Source: Lactobacillus sp. UCMA15818 (GTDB lineage: Bacteria; Bacillota; Bacilli; Lactobacillales; Lactobacillaceae). Taken from it: a DNA stretch of 64,000 nt. The stretch spans positions 372,001-436,000 of the forward strand of contig NZ_VJYB01000001.1 in the NCBI RefSeq assembly GCF_030400225.1, read 5' to 3'. A model generated the notes under the pieces. That model made no database searches. It was not told the origin of the DNA and was given only the letters and a program-made list of their open reading frames with translations. The position numbers were made by a program, and so were the translations under genes. Below, one piece after another: positions 47,465-56,200 of this stretch. Within the stretch, counting starts at the first letter, position 1; every line of letters begins with the position of its first letter.

Positions 47465-47785
47465 ATGTATACATTAGAAGTAATTAAGCAACTTGCTAAA
47501 GAAAGAAATATTTCCGTTTATGAACTTGAAGAAATATTAGGGTTTGGAAGAAATACGATTTATCAATGGTCACATCGAACACCATCTATTGAGCGCGTCA
47601 AAAAAGTCGCTGATTATTTTGGGGTTTCCTTAGATTACTTAACTGGTCGAAGTTCTAAAAAAGATATAAGCAAAATTGATTTAGCAACTGTTCCCGATGG
47701 CGTACTTACATTTGAAGGGAAAGAAATTCCTGAAGACGAACTTGAAATAATTCGTCATCTATTGCGAAACAAGCCTTCAAAATAA
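47465..47785 (+). CDS. XRE family repressor (CI/ImmR-like)
   Basis: 106 residues with an N-terminal XRE helix-turn-helix (about 5-60, SVYELEEILGFGRNTIYQW) ending in the typical FGVSLDYLTGR, then a short C-terminal part. GGGAG lies before the ATG. The next gene encodes an ImmA-type protease, the usual partner that cleaves such repressors. It probably binds the palindromes upstream and represses itself and the divergent HTH gene. Confidence 0.85.
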   Translation: MYTLEVIKQLAKERNISVYELEEILGFGRNTIYQWSHRTPSIERVKKVADYFGVSLDYLTGRSSKKDISKIDLATVPDGVLTFEGKEIPEDELEIIRHLLRNKPSK

Positions 47786-47802
47786 GCGAGGTGTGTAGCC
47801 CA

Positions 47803-48201
47803 TTGGAGGAATTATTAAAATTAGCAAAAAAAGAGCATATTAAAATTATTTGGACGCAGGAACTTGCTCCCACAACTCCACCCGTTGCTATTTATAATCT
47901 AAGAAGTATTATCATGAATTCTAATTGGCATAACCCCAATCAATTCATTTTTCAGTTGGCACATGAATTAGCTCATTTAATTTATGGGGATCCACTTGAT
48001 CTCTATTTATATAATCAAACCCCTGCACAAAAATTTAAAATTGAGTCAAAAATTAATGATTATGCGTTGCAAATTATATTTAATTTGTATAATGAAATCC
48101 CCTACAGTGAGATCAACATTGTATCCTTTATGCAAAAATATGAGATTCCGGCGCATTTAGAAAATCGCGTCCGTTTCTTGATTGGCGAGAGTGTGTTGTA
48201 A
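47803..48201 (+). CDS. ImmA/IrrE family metallopeptidase
   Basis: 132 residues with the zinc motif HELAH in QLAHELAHLIYGD. ImmA proteins cut the cognate repressor to induce a mobile element. I start at the TTG at 47803, nine bases after GAGGTG; an earlier in-frame GTG at 47791 overlaps that site. It forms a two-gene unit with the XRE gene and is followed by a terminator hairpin at 48275. Confidence 0.85.
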   Translation: MEELLKLAKKEHIKIIWTQELAPTTPPVAIYNLRSIIMNSNWHNPNQFIFQLAHELAHLIYGDPLDLYLYNQTPAQKFKIESKINDYALQIIFNLYNEIPYSEINIVSFMQKYEIPAHLENRVRFLIGESVL

Positions 48202-48274
48202 ATATATAAAATTCAAGATTACACAAGGGATTCTCCTTTATTCAGGACACTATTTAAAATGTAAAGCAAAAAAA

Positions 48275-48318
48275 TCTGGCATTAACTGATTTTCATCAGC
48301 TAATACCAGAACTTTTTT
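48275..48318 (+). terminator. terminator after ImmA gene
   Basis: TCTGGCATTA...TAATACCAGA stem with an inner CTGAT/ATCAG pair, followed by ACTTTTTT. It is nearly the same hairpin as at 9145-9182 and again sits just before a palindromic element. Confidence 0.75.
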
Positions 48319-48331
48319 ATTCTAAATAAAT

Positions 48332-48437
48332 ATACTCCATAAGTCAAAACTCTCCGTCTAACTTCGAATTACTCATAGCAAAGTGCCTGCTATGTTCGTA
48401 ATTTCGAGTAGTACTCAAATTTTCCCGACCTTGTACT
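48332..48437. repeat. dispersed palindromic element, copy D (full length)
   Basis: About 106 bases. The left end reads CTCCATAAGTC, followed by AAAACTCTCCGTCTAACTTC; the inner stem ATTACTCATAGC / GCTATGTTCGTAAT has a loop that differs from copy C; the right end AGTACTCAAATTTTCCCGAC matches copy A. The outermost right bases have diverged. Confidence 0.75.
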
Positions 48438-48509
48438 GCCTATCTATATTAGTAATTTGTGTTAATATTCAAGCTCTCTTACTTTATAGCACAATTCCTT
48501 TTACACGTA

Positions 48510-48728
48510 TTAACGACGTCTTTCAGGAATACGAGCTGCCTTACCATGTAATGCACGAACACAACATAGGTATTTAGTTGATACTCTTTTTATATTCAGA
48601 TAATTATCTCTTCCTATTATATAACTTAAGTGATGTGTGTTTAGCATTCGCTTGATTTTCACATCATATTCATATTTTTGCCCCTTATTTGCCCCTTTTT
48701 CTTTATGATTGTATTTTATCTTATTTCT
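48510..48728 (-). other. open frame with integrase-tail-like GANKGQ; possible prophage end
   Basis: A 72-codon frame on the minus strand, open from 48728 to a stop at 48510, without a ribosome site. At 48678-48695 it reads GANKGQ, within a double GGGGCAAA run, which resembles the C-terminal tails of some phage integrases of Lactobacillales. It lies where the chromosome-prophage junction is expected (between the immunity module and the prophage cargo genes). It could be an att region or the last piece of a lost integrase gene. Confidence 0.25.
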
Positions 48729-48824
48729 CTATCGTTGCTATGCCATCTTTGGTCGTTAAAGCAGATGAACTTAATCGTGAAGTTTGTCTGCTTTTTTTAT
48801 TTCTAAAAAAGTTTGATTTTCCTA

Positions 48825-48853
48825 TTGACGTATCTATAAAGATACGGTATTAT
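48825..48853 (+). promoter_or_regulatory. promoter with palindromic operator for prophage cargo genes
   Basis: TTGACG (48825-48830) and TATTAT (48848-48853), 17 bases apart. The spacer contains CGTATCTATAAAGATACG (48829-48846), a palindrome with seven-base arms CGTATCT/AGATACG. A repressor bound here would block the promoter fully. Confidence 0.8.
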
Positions 48854-48896
48854 ATAAACATAGAAAGAAATCCAAAAAATAAAGGGGATAATAAAT

Positions 48897-49118
48897 ATGA
48901 TTAATGCAAACTTTGGAGATTATGATTTAGTACAGGTATCAGAGAACGAGTTCAAGAAAGTATTCCATTCAAACGTTCAAGGTAAAAATGAAACATTCAC
49001 GATTCTTAGCAAGGATTTAGACGCATTCAAAGCTACCGTTAAGGAGATCGAAGAAACAGAAGATACAGATACTAAATTCAATGATATTGACTATATTGAA
49101 CGTGAGTATCTAATCTAA
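48897..49118 (+). CDS. prophage cargo protein of unknown function (73 residues)
   Basis: A small acidic protein, rich in Asp and Glu in its second half (EIEETEDTDTK), without membrane segments or known motifs. AAAGGGG precedes the ATG. It is first in a two-gene unit at the lysis end of the prophage, opposite in direction to the late genes and behind an operator-controlled promoter. That position suggests a gene expressed in the lysogen. I do not recognise its family. Confidence 0.7.
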   Translation: MINANFGDYDLVQVSENEFKKVFHSNVQGKNETFTILSKDLDAFKATVKEIEETEDTDTKFNDIDYIEREYLI

Positions 49119-49165
49119 TTTGAACTTTTAGGGCATTAAGCCCTATTTGTGTTTATGGAGGCAAA

Positions 49166-49639
49166 ATGGAAAATATCATAGATCTATCAAAAATTAAGAA
49201 GCTGCTAGATAGCGATATATCTGCTTATGCTATTTCAGAAGAAACTGGTTTAACTCGTGCTATGATTAATCGCTACCGAAAAAATGAATCAAAATTAGAA
49301 AACATGACTATCAAAGTCGCTTTAAAACTGCAGAAATGCTATGATGAGAAATTTAATATGGGATTAATTGGAGATAGTGGACAAAACATTAGCTATGATT
49401 CAGAAGAACTCATTGCTGAGCTAAAAGAAGACATCACAGATTTTGGAGACTTTGAGTGCTGGGCGTGGATTAAAAAAATTGACGGTGTAAAGATATATAC
49501 GAACTACGACTTCAAAGATGGCGCTACACAATTAACAAAAGACGAGGTTAAGACTGCACACGAAAATGGAGAACAATTCGAGATACTGAAAGCTAAGCAT
49601 TTACTGGAACTGTTAGAGAAACAGAATGAAATTTTGTAA
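49166..49639 (+). CDS. HTH-containing prophage cargo protein (157 residues)
   Basis: The N-terminal 60 residues look like a helix-turn-helix (DISAYAISEETGLTRAMINRYR); the C-terminal 90 residues form an acidic domain without a known match (DFGDFECWAWIKKIDGVKIY). GGAGG lies before the ATG. It may bind the operator at 48829-48846 and control its own unit, or be one half of a toxin-antitoxin or exclusion pair with the gene before it. A strong terminator follows. Confidence 0.7.
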   Translation: MENIIDLSKIKKLLDSDISAYAISEETGLTRAMINRYRKNESKLENMTIKVALKLQKCYDEKFNMGLIGDSGQNISYDSEELIAELKEDITDFGDFECWAWIKKIDGVKIYTNYDFKDGATQLTKDEVKTAHENGEQFEILKAKHLLELLEKQNEIL

Positions 49640-49641
49640 AC

Positions 49642-49675
49642 AAAAAAGCCCCACTCAATTAAGAGTGAGGCTTTT
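49642..49675. terminator. bidirectional terminator between cargo and late genes
   Basis: AAAAGCCCCACTC / GAGTGAGGCTTTT stem with a short loop, between convergent units. It ends both the plus-strand cargo genes and the minus-strand late transcripts. Confidence 0.9.
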
Positions 49676-49761
49676 AAAATGCGGTCCAACTTGCATATCT
49701 GAAACAGATTAGCATTTTAGAACACGAATATTATTTGATTTTTAAGTATCCTGAATGTTCG

Positions 49762-50079
49762 TCACAATTTACCCAAGCCTAGCAGTCTAGCTGCTTTATA
49801 TTCGGAACCTGTTCTTGTTGATTTCACAACCTTAGAAAGATTCTTACCGTTGATAGATATATCACCAAACCCTTTACTGTTAGCCCACTTAAAAGCTTTT
49901 CCAATTTTTTTAGCTCTGTCCTTGCCAATCCAAACTGTTTGTCCTTTTTCAACATGGCCTTTCATTGAAGTATTCGCTATCTTGTCAGCCAACGATTTCA
50001 ACGTAGAAAAACTGGATGTCTTAGGTCCTGAACTTCCTCGACTGCCACTCTTTCCACTGCTTGAACCTCTCCCACCCAT
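49762..50079 (-). CDS. small basic GGRGSSSG protein at the prophage end
   Basis: 105 residues beginning MGGRGSSSGKSGSRGSSG, then a basic soluble domain with KGQTVWIGKDRAKKIGKAFKW. The same glycine/serine opening is seen in phage proteins linked to head morphogenesis or toxin-like C-terminal domains, but no function can be given. It is the last gene of the late strand, overlaps the DUF4417 gene by 82 bases in another frame, and is likely translated with it. Confidence 0.65.
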   Translation of the reverse strand: MGGRGSSSGKSGSRGSSGPKTSSFSTLKSLADKIANTSMKGHVEKGQTVWIGKDRAKKIGKAFKWANSKGFGDISINGKNLSKVVKSTRTGSEYKAARLLGLGKL

Positions 50080-50696
50080 TGTTTAGTCATCCTTCCTATA
50101 TTTTTATTTTCAAAATATTCTATTCTATCAAAGTCTACATCAATGCTTTTGCCATAAATCAAAACCTCTCGCGGATCAATCCGCTCTATCATTTCATTAA
50201 ACCCTTTTATGAACATCTCTTTATTAAACTTATTGTTCATAATACCCACTGTACTAACTGTTACTATGCTGTGTGTAGGTAGGCCCTCAAAACAAAAATC
50301 AAAACTTTTTTCATCAGACCATGAAACAGTTGGAATAACTTTGATTCCTAAGTCTTGATAATATCTTCCTAAAACTCTGCTACGATAAACGTTATATATT
50401 TGAATTGGTAATGGCATATCTTTATACAAAGAAAAATCGGGTGTAAAGATACCATCAAACTTTTTAAAAAGCTCAACATATTTTTTTGGACTGTTCCAAA
50501 CACGTTCAAATTGATAATCATCTAAATAGAAATGAATAAAAGAATTGTGTTCAGATTTTGAAAGTGCATAATTGAAGCCTGTCAGTTGTGTAGGTATTGC
50601 TCTTTCAGCTTTCAATATTGGCATCTCAAAAGTATCAAATCCGACATTGCTTAAAATATCTAGGTTATATTTGCTAACCGTCCTTTTACTTCCCAA
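49998..50696 (-). CDS. DUF4417 family protein
   Basis: 232 residues with features of DUF4417: FIHFYLDDYQFERVWNSP, DGIFTPDFSLYKDMPLP, and a histidine-containing GLPTHSIVTVSTVG segment. Function is unknown; the family is common on phages and mobile elements. The start is TTG, six bases after AGGTG, 17 bases after the endolysin stop. Its last 27 residues share DNA with the GGRGSSSG gene. Confidence 0.75.
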   Translation of the reverse strand: MGSKRTVSKYNLDILSNVGFDTFEMPILKAERAIPTQLTGFNYALSKSEHNSFIHFYLDDYQFERVWNSPKKYVELFKKFDGIFTPDFSLYKDMPLPIQIYNVYRSRVLGRYYQDLGIKVIPTVSWSDEKSFDFCFEGLPTHSIVTVSTVGIMNNKFNKEMFIKGFNEMIERIDPREVLIYGKSIDVDFDRIEYFENKNIGRMTKQWVGEVQAVERVAVEEVQDLRHPVFLR

Positions 50697-50712
50697 TTAT
50701 CACACCTCATTT

Positions 50713-51738
50713 TTAGAATGGTTTAACACCTGCATTTAACTTCTTCTGCATGGCAGCAACCATATTAGAATATCCACTTGAAATTTTACCATCTACTGGT
50801 GTTCCTAATTTACGTTGCATAGCTCTAATTGTTTGCGGACCCATGTATCCGTCTTGTGTCACGCCTAAATGCTTTTGGAGTATCTTAATTAGTGAACTAG
50901 GTTTACTAATCTTTCCGTCTTGATACTTCATGTTGTAAATTTGCTGAAGTCTTAGGGTAGTTGCTGAACCCCATATACCGTCAACAGTCAATCCTGTTTT
51001 AACCGTCTTCTTAGTAACCTTAGTTACATTGGTTGTTGCTGAATTTGAGATAACTGAGGTCGTCCCTGCGGTGTAGTAAGTGTCATATAGCTGTGATATA
51101 TCAAAGCGTCCTGAAATGCCTGTAAACGTCATTTTAGAGCTAAACTGCCAAGCATGGTTAGATGTATACCTATCGACTGTCACTGTATATGGATATGCTG
51201 CAATCCAGCCTGTCCCACTCGATACAGATAGATATTTGCCTATCCAGCTTGCAGATGTGTAGATGTCTGTGCGATATCCTGCTGCTTGCACGATTGCGTT
51301 AAAGGCGGAGATATTAGCGTCATTAACTGCTTTAGAGTTCTTCTTGAATACACTTGATTCAACGTCAACAGCTAATACAGCACCTACGCCTAGCCCGTCA
51401 GCTTTAGCATTTTGAACAGCCCAATATGCTTCCGATTGTGCTTTAGCAAGTGTGCCGAATCTTGCAAAGTGGTAACCATTAGTGTACAGTCCTGCATTAG
51501 TTGCGTTTGCGATTGCATTCTTGGCACCACTCCAGGCATATGTGCTACCTTCCGAAATTTTGACTGTAACAGCTTTTACACCGTAATTATTTCTGATTGA
51601 TGTAAAATCAGATTGACTAAGTGTTGTGTTGTTCCCCGATATATCAATCATATCTGTACGTGCGGCAAACACACTGACTGCAAAAATAAAAGGAGCTATG
51701 AAAGCCCCCAGTCCTGCTAATATTTTTTTGAGTTTCAT
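50713..51738 (-). CDS. GH25 endolysin with signal peptide and peptidoglycan-binding tail
   Basis: 341 residues: a signal peptide (about 1-26), a GH25 muramidase domain with MIDISGN (Asp32) and AVDVESS (Asp125, Glu127) as likely active-site residues, a threonine/serine-rich linker (about 225-245), and two peptidoglycan-binding repeats with VDGIWGSATTLRLQQ and DGYMGPQTIRAMQ. It cuts the glycan backbone. The signal peptide suggests export by the host Sec system, so the holin may only trigger lysis by depolarising the membrane. Confidence 0.92.
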   Translation of the reverse strand: MKLKKILAGLGAFIAPFIFAVSVFAARTDMIDISGNNTTLSQSDFTSIRNNYGVKAVTVKISEGSTYAWSGAKNAIANATNAGLYTNGYHFARFGTLAKAQSEAYWAVQNAKADGLGVGAVLAVDVESSVFKKNSKAVNDANISAFNAIVQAAGYRTDIYTSASWIGKYLSVSSGTGWIAAYPYTVTVDRYTSNHAWQFSSKMTFTGISGRFDISQLYDTYYTAGTTSVISNSATTNVTKVTKKTVKTGLTVDGIWGSATTLRLQQIYNMKYQDGKISKPSSLIKILQKHLGVTQDGYMGPQTIRAMQRKLGTPVDGKISSGYSNMVAAMQKKLNAGVKPF

Positions 51739-51740
51739 AG

Positions 51741-52115
51741 TTACCTCCTATTTTTTGTTCCAACAATATTTCCATCTTCATCAAGAATGATACCTAATGA
51801 ATTAGCTTTTGAATTATTCTCACTCCCCGTCAATTTATCCACTACTGCGCTAATTTCATCAATCTTCTTCTCTATTCCGCTCGTATCAACTGATTTTGAT
51901 GCCTCAGTTAGAGCTTTGTTTCCAGTAAAACTACCAATGAAGCCAAGTACAGAACTCAGTAAAAGTCCAATAATGATCACATCTGATTGGCTAAAAATCA
52001 CATGAAACCCATATTTTGCAATCAGCACAAAAAGTACAACCATGAATGTAGCTAACTGGACCCAAAATGATGGTTTATTAATATTTGCAGCTAACATCTT
52101 TTTTAAACTTTTCAT
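51741..52115 (-). CDS. phage holin
   Basis: 124 residues with two membrane helices near the N terminus (FWVQLATFMVVLFVLIAKYG and VIIIGLLLSSVLGFIGSFTG) and a charged C-terminal half with a short coiled coil. Two-helix holins of this type are encoded right before the lysin, as here (two-base gap). Its ATG overlaps the stop of the preceding gene. Confidence 0.82.
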   Translation of the reverse strand: MKSLKKMLAANINKPSFWVQLATFMVVLFVLIAKYGFHVIFSQSDVIIIGLLLSSVLGFIGSFTGNKALTEASKSVDTSGIEKKIDEISAVVDKLTGSENNSKANSLGIILDEDGNIVGTKNRR

Positions 52116-52501
52116 TATTCTTCCTCCTTGATTTTTAACACCTGAACTTTTTTGTATAAAATCTCTCCCGTTCCATTTCCACCTAATGCCTTATAACTTG
52201 TAAAAATGTATTCCAAGTCATTCAGTTGTCCAGGAGTCACATATCCACGTGAAATATATTCAGTACAATTTGCATACAATTCATGATGCAGCATTGCAAC
52301 CACACCTGCTTTGAGTAAAATATCAGATTTTCCTAGATCAATAATTTTTTGATTTTGTACATTGTCTTTATTTTGTTGAAGTGCCTTTTTATGATTAAGG
52401 TACTTTCCCCATTTTGACACTGCTTTCCAAAAAGCCGTTACAAAACCTAACTCCGCCATAATACTTATGAGCTGTTTGACCATCTCAAAGTCTACACTCA
52501 T
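52115..52501 (-). CDS. phage lysis-cassette protein of unknown function
   Basis: 128 residues. A weakly hydrophobic N-terminal segment (about 8-30) is followed by a basic helix and the conserved phage stretch HHELYANCTEYISRGYVTPG and YKALGGNGTGE. Similar proteins occur beside holins in many phages of lactic bacteria. It may be a second holin or an accessory membrane protein. GGGGTG is found before the ATG. Confidence 0.65.
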   Translation of the reverse strand: MSVDFEMVKQLISIMAELGFVTAFWKAVSKWGKYLNHKKALQQNKDNVQNQKIIDLGKSDILLKAGVVAMLHHELYANCTEYISRGYVTPGQLNDLEYIFTSYKALGGNGTGEILYKKVQVLKIKEEE

Positions 52502-52555
52502 CTCACACCCCTTTTTGCCAACCGCCCGCCCTATTTGCTGTAAAAAAATAAGCCC

Positions 52556-52783
52556 TTAGGCCGTTACTGCTGTGAGCTTAGCAAGCATTGACTTAGCTAA
52601 TGTTTCAAAATCTGCTTTTGTCATGTCGTCAAACGTTTTTCCGTCTGGTAAATCAGTAGAATTAATCTGTAAACTAGCACTAATTGAATTTCCGTCTTGT
52701 GAACCTGAGAGCCCTACCTGAACGCTTGTTGTAGCATTATCTGTACCAAATTGATAAGCTAATCTATTTAATGTGATTGTCAT
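52556..52783 (-). CDS. small phage protein of unknown function
   Basis: 75 residues, soluble, with an N-terminal beta-rich half (SVQVGLSGSQDGNSISASLQ) and an acidic helical end. It lies between the DUF1617-like gene and the lysis cassette, where tail-tip accessory proteins are common. No family recognised. Confidence 0.6.
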   Translation of the reverse strand: MTITLNRLAYQFGTDNATTSVQVGLSGSQDGNSISASLQINSTDLPDGKTFDDMTKADFETLAKSMLAKLTAVTA

Positions 52784-52785
52784 AA

Positions 52786-53223
52786 TTATTTATCCCCTTT
52801 TTCATAATTTTCTTCAAGTTTGTCTAAAAGCAAGTCATAGATAACAGCGTCTGCATTACTCAGTTCATAATTGTAGTTATTCAGTGCTTCATACAGTGCT
52901 TTAATCTTCTCACTGTATTCAGTGAACTCAATACCTACCGTTTCTTCTGCCAAATCAGCAAGCTCCTTATCAAGCTCTTTGCCTTTTGACTCGTCCTTTA
53001 GGATATATTTATTATCTTTAACAATTTTTTCGCCTTTCTCGTCAACCTGAAAATAAGGGTCACGGACGGTATTTATCTCGTCGTTATATTCCTTATTCTT
53101 GTCCTCAATTGATTTAATTAGCTTAGTACGTCCTCGACTGGCTTTTCCCTTTAACTTTGCTTGTGCTAAAAAGTTACCAACTGCTACTAATTCTCCATTT
53201 TCAAACTCGATTAATTTACTCAT
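52786..53223 (-). CDS. DUF1617-like phage protein
   Basis: 145 residues, highly charged and helical, starting MSKLIEFENGELVAVGNFL, resembling DUF1617 phage proteins found after the tail fibre gene. The role is unknown. Its ATG comes directly after the stop codon of the tail endopeptidase gene. Confidence 0.65.
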   Translation of the reverse strand: MSKLIEFENGELVAVGNFLAQAKLKGKASRGRTKLIKSIEDKNKEYNDEINTVRDPYFQVDEKGEKIVKDNKYILKDESKGKELDKELADLAEETVGIEFTEYSEKIKALYEALNNYNYELSNADAVIYDLLLDKLEENYEKGDK

Positions 53224-56200
53224 TTATACTGTTTCCTTTCCGAAATCTTCATCAATTTCCAAACGTGTATTTTCATATCCCAATCTCTTAGCTTTGACTT
53301 CATAACTAACTTCAAGATTTGGTACATTAGATTCAATAATAAAGTAGTCTTTACCCTGCTCAGATACCCATGCATAGCCATTCCCGTAGCTTGATACAAA
53401 TACATGGTAATCAACATTTGTATTAACTGTTTCAAGAAATAGACTATCCATCATAACTTTTACTTTTGAACCTGAACCAGTGTTTACTTTTGCCATATCT
53501 CCGAAGTAATATTCAGCTGTTTCATAAGCACTAATAGCAACCCATCCTTTTGAAGTTTGGACTATAGCATTCTTAGTACCCGAGACTGAAAAGTCACCAA
53601 CTACCCATCCCTTCCCATACACACTGAATTGCTTAGTTGTAACATCAACCTTATTACTTGAACTAGAACCAATAGTAATACCAGTGCTTGACATTTGAAT
53701 GCTATTTGAATAACTATCGCTTAACTGAACACCATAACCACCGTATACAGATGTAGGCAACTTTGTTGAAACATTTGAGAAACTGATATAGGCGGTTTCT
53801 GAACTAGTTGTCACTAAATCTGATGAGACACTTTCGTAAAAACCTATTTCAGAGCCATCAATAACAAGTCCTTTTGATGTTCCACTGCTTGTCTTTAATG
53901 CCATTCTTGATAGATTAAAATATACTCCTTGTCTTGATGTATCAGTAATACTCATTGTTCCACTATCAATCTCAATATCTAGGGTTCCACTGCTACTTTT
54001 AATTGAACCTTTCTGAAATAACACTTCGCCAGTGCTTAAATTAAGTGACAAATTAGAACCTGAAATTATTCCAGTACTAATATTATTCGCATTCAGATTA
54101 ATAACGTTAATCAAACTTGCATCAATCTTGCCTGCGGTCAATTTGCTTGCTGACAAACTGGAAATCATAGCATCCTTAATAACAGCACTATCAATCGTTG
54201 TCGTTCCTGTAATGTGGACTTTTGCGCCATCAATGAGAATGCCCTCTGATGATACGTTTATCTGGTTAATAACATCTTTTTTCTGAACGCGTAGATTGAT
54301 GTTGTCTGAAAGCTGCTGAACTTGTGAATAATTAGCAATTTCTGAAGCCGCAGGACACCATGGTGTAGCAGTTGACCCTAACTCAACTTTTACCTCATTA
54401 AAATATAAATCTGCAGAGCTACCGCTAGTTGATGTCGCATTATTATCAAAGCGTAAATACGCATTCCCGATTCCAGAAGCTACGGTAAACGTGACTGTAT
54501 AATATTGAATACCAGATGTCGAAAATTTGACACTTTTTACTAATTGCTGAGAAACAGTATAGTTATCAGTCGTGTTATTTGCTGCTCTCCCTAGTAGGAA
54601 AACATCTGCGTTTGTTAATAAGCCATTGTTAAACGCTTTAAAACTCAATGTATACGTTTTCCCAGATGTTATAAAAAATCTAGGACTTGAAGCTGTTACT
54701 TCGCTAGTTGTTGTGTTGTGAATGACAAATAAATAAGATTGACCACCATTATAAAATGAATGCTTAGTAAGATTTGTATTGTCCCATGCAATCTGACTAG
54801 TATCAGCATTTGAATTCGATACTAAATTCGCTCCCACTGCACTGTTAGACCAATCAGTTTGACTAACTTTACTATTAATTAGGCCACTTAGGATTGTTTG
54901 GTCTGAATTATAAGTATCACTTGTGACACGTTGTTGAATAGCTTGGTCTGTCTGCGTTCTGTAAGATGTGAAAGCTGAACTATCTACTTTGTTGATAAAA
55001 GCATTAGATACTTGCGTTTGATAACTTGTAAAAGTATCATTGTCCACTTTCTTTGAAACAGTTGTTGCAAGACCATCAACGGTAGCTGATAAACTAGTAA
55101 CTGCTGTTACGGTAGCATTATCTGCTGGATTGGTTGAATAATCAGTAGCAGTTGAACCCTTTTCGAGTTTGAAATTATTGTTATATGTTCCTGTGTTGTT
55201 CGGAGTATTAGGTCCAAACTTAATATAAGATACTCCCACAGGTATTGTTATTGTTTCAGGAGAACTTGTATTTATTTGTGCATCATTCATCCTACTAATA
55301 TATGTTTTTGCGGAGTCATATGTCGCAATTCTTGAAACATACGAACCAGAGTCACCAAAAATAGATATTGTATACACTTCACCAGCTGTAACAGGAATAT
55401 AGTCTGTTGTAAAACCATTCTGAAAAGTAACAATAGTGTTACCGCTGAATGTTGTTTTAGGTGAGACTGTTTGACCTATGATTAGGTTAGTACCAACTGC
55501 ACTGTTATTTACCTGTGTTTGAACACTGGATATGGTTGCGTTGATTCCAGACGCAGTAGTAGTTATCTGATTTGTCGTCCACGTTTGCGTCGCATAACCT
55601 TTGGCATTTATAGCGTTATCAACCTGTGAAGCGGACATCTTTAATGCCAAGCCATTCTTCAGCTCTGCGATAGTCATGGTTGAACCATCTTTTAGATCTG
55701 TAACGGACTGGTTAACAGCATTTGCGACATTTGAAGCGCTAGTTGCCTGTGATATTGCAGTATTAGCAATCTCTGATGCAGTGTTCGCAGTATCTGCTGC
55801 ATTTTGAGCGTTAGTAATTGCTACACTTGCATTATTTATTGCAGTATTAGCTGTCTCAACTGCAGTACTTGCATTCTGCTTAGCTGTATCTGCTTCTGTC
55901 ATCGCAGCTGTTACGTTCTCAGATATCTCAACCCCTGTTGCATCAGAAACTTCTTGATTCCAGCGAGTACCATCATAAATCCATAATTCTTTTTTATCTC
56001 CATTAGTACGCCAATAAATATCACCTGAAATCAAATCAGTCAGACCAAGCGTGTTAGGGTCGTCAGTACCTGTGAATGTTCTATTTTTACCATTAGCAGA
56101 GTAATACACGGTTATTACATCTTGCTGTAACTGTTGAATAGCATTTGTCGCCGATACTTGTGCGCTCTGTAATTGTTCCGCTTGTGATAAATCTCCTGCA

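Noticed and set aside
48438-48896. A tRNA gene as prophage attachment site
   Set aside because: I found no cloverleaf or TTCGANTC arm in this stretch or elsewhere in the window.
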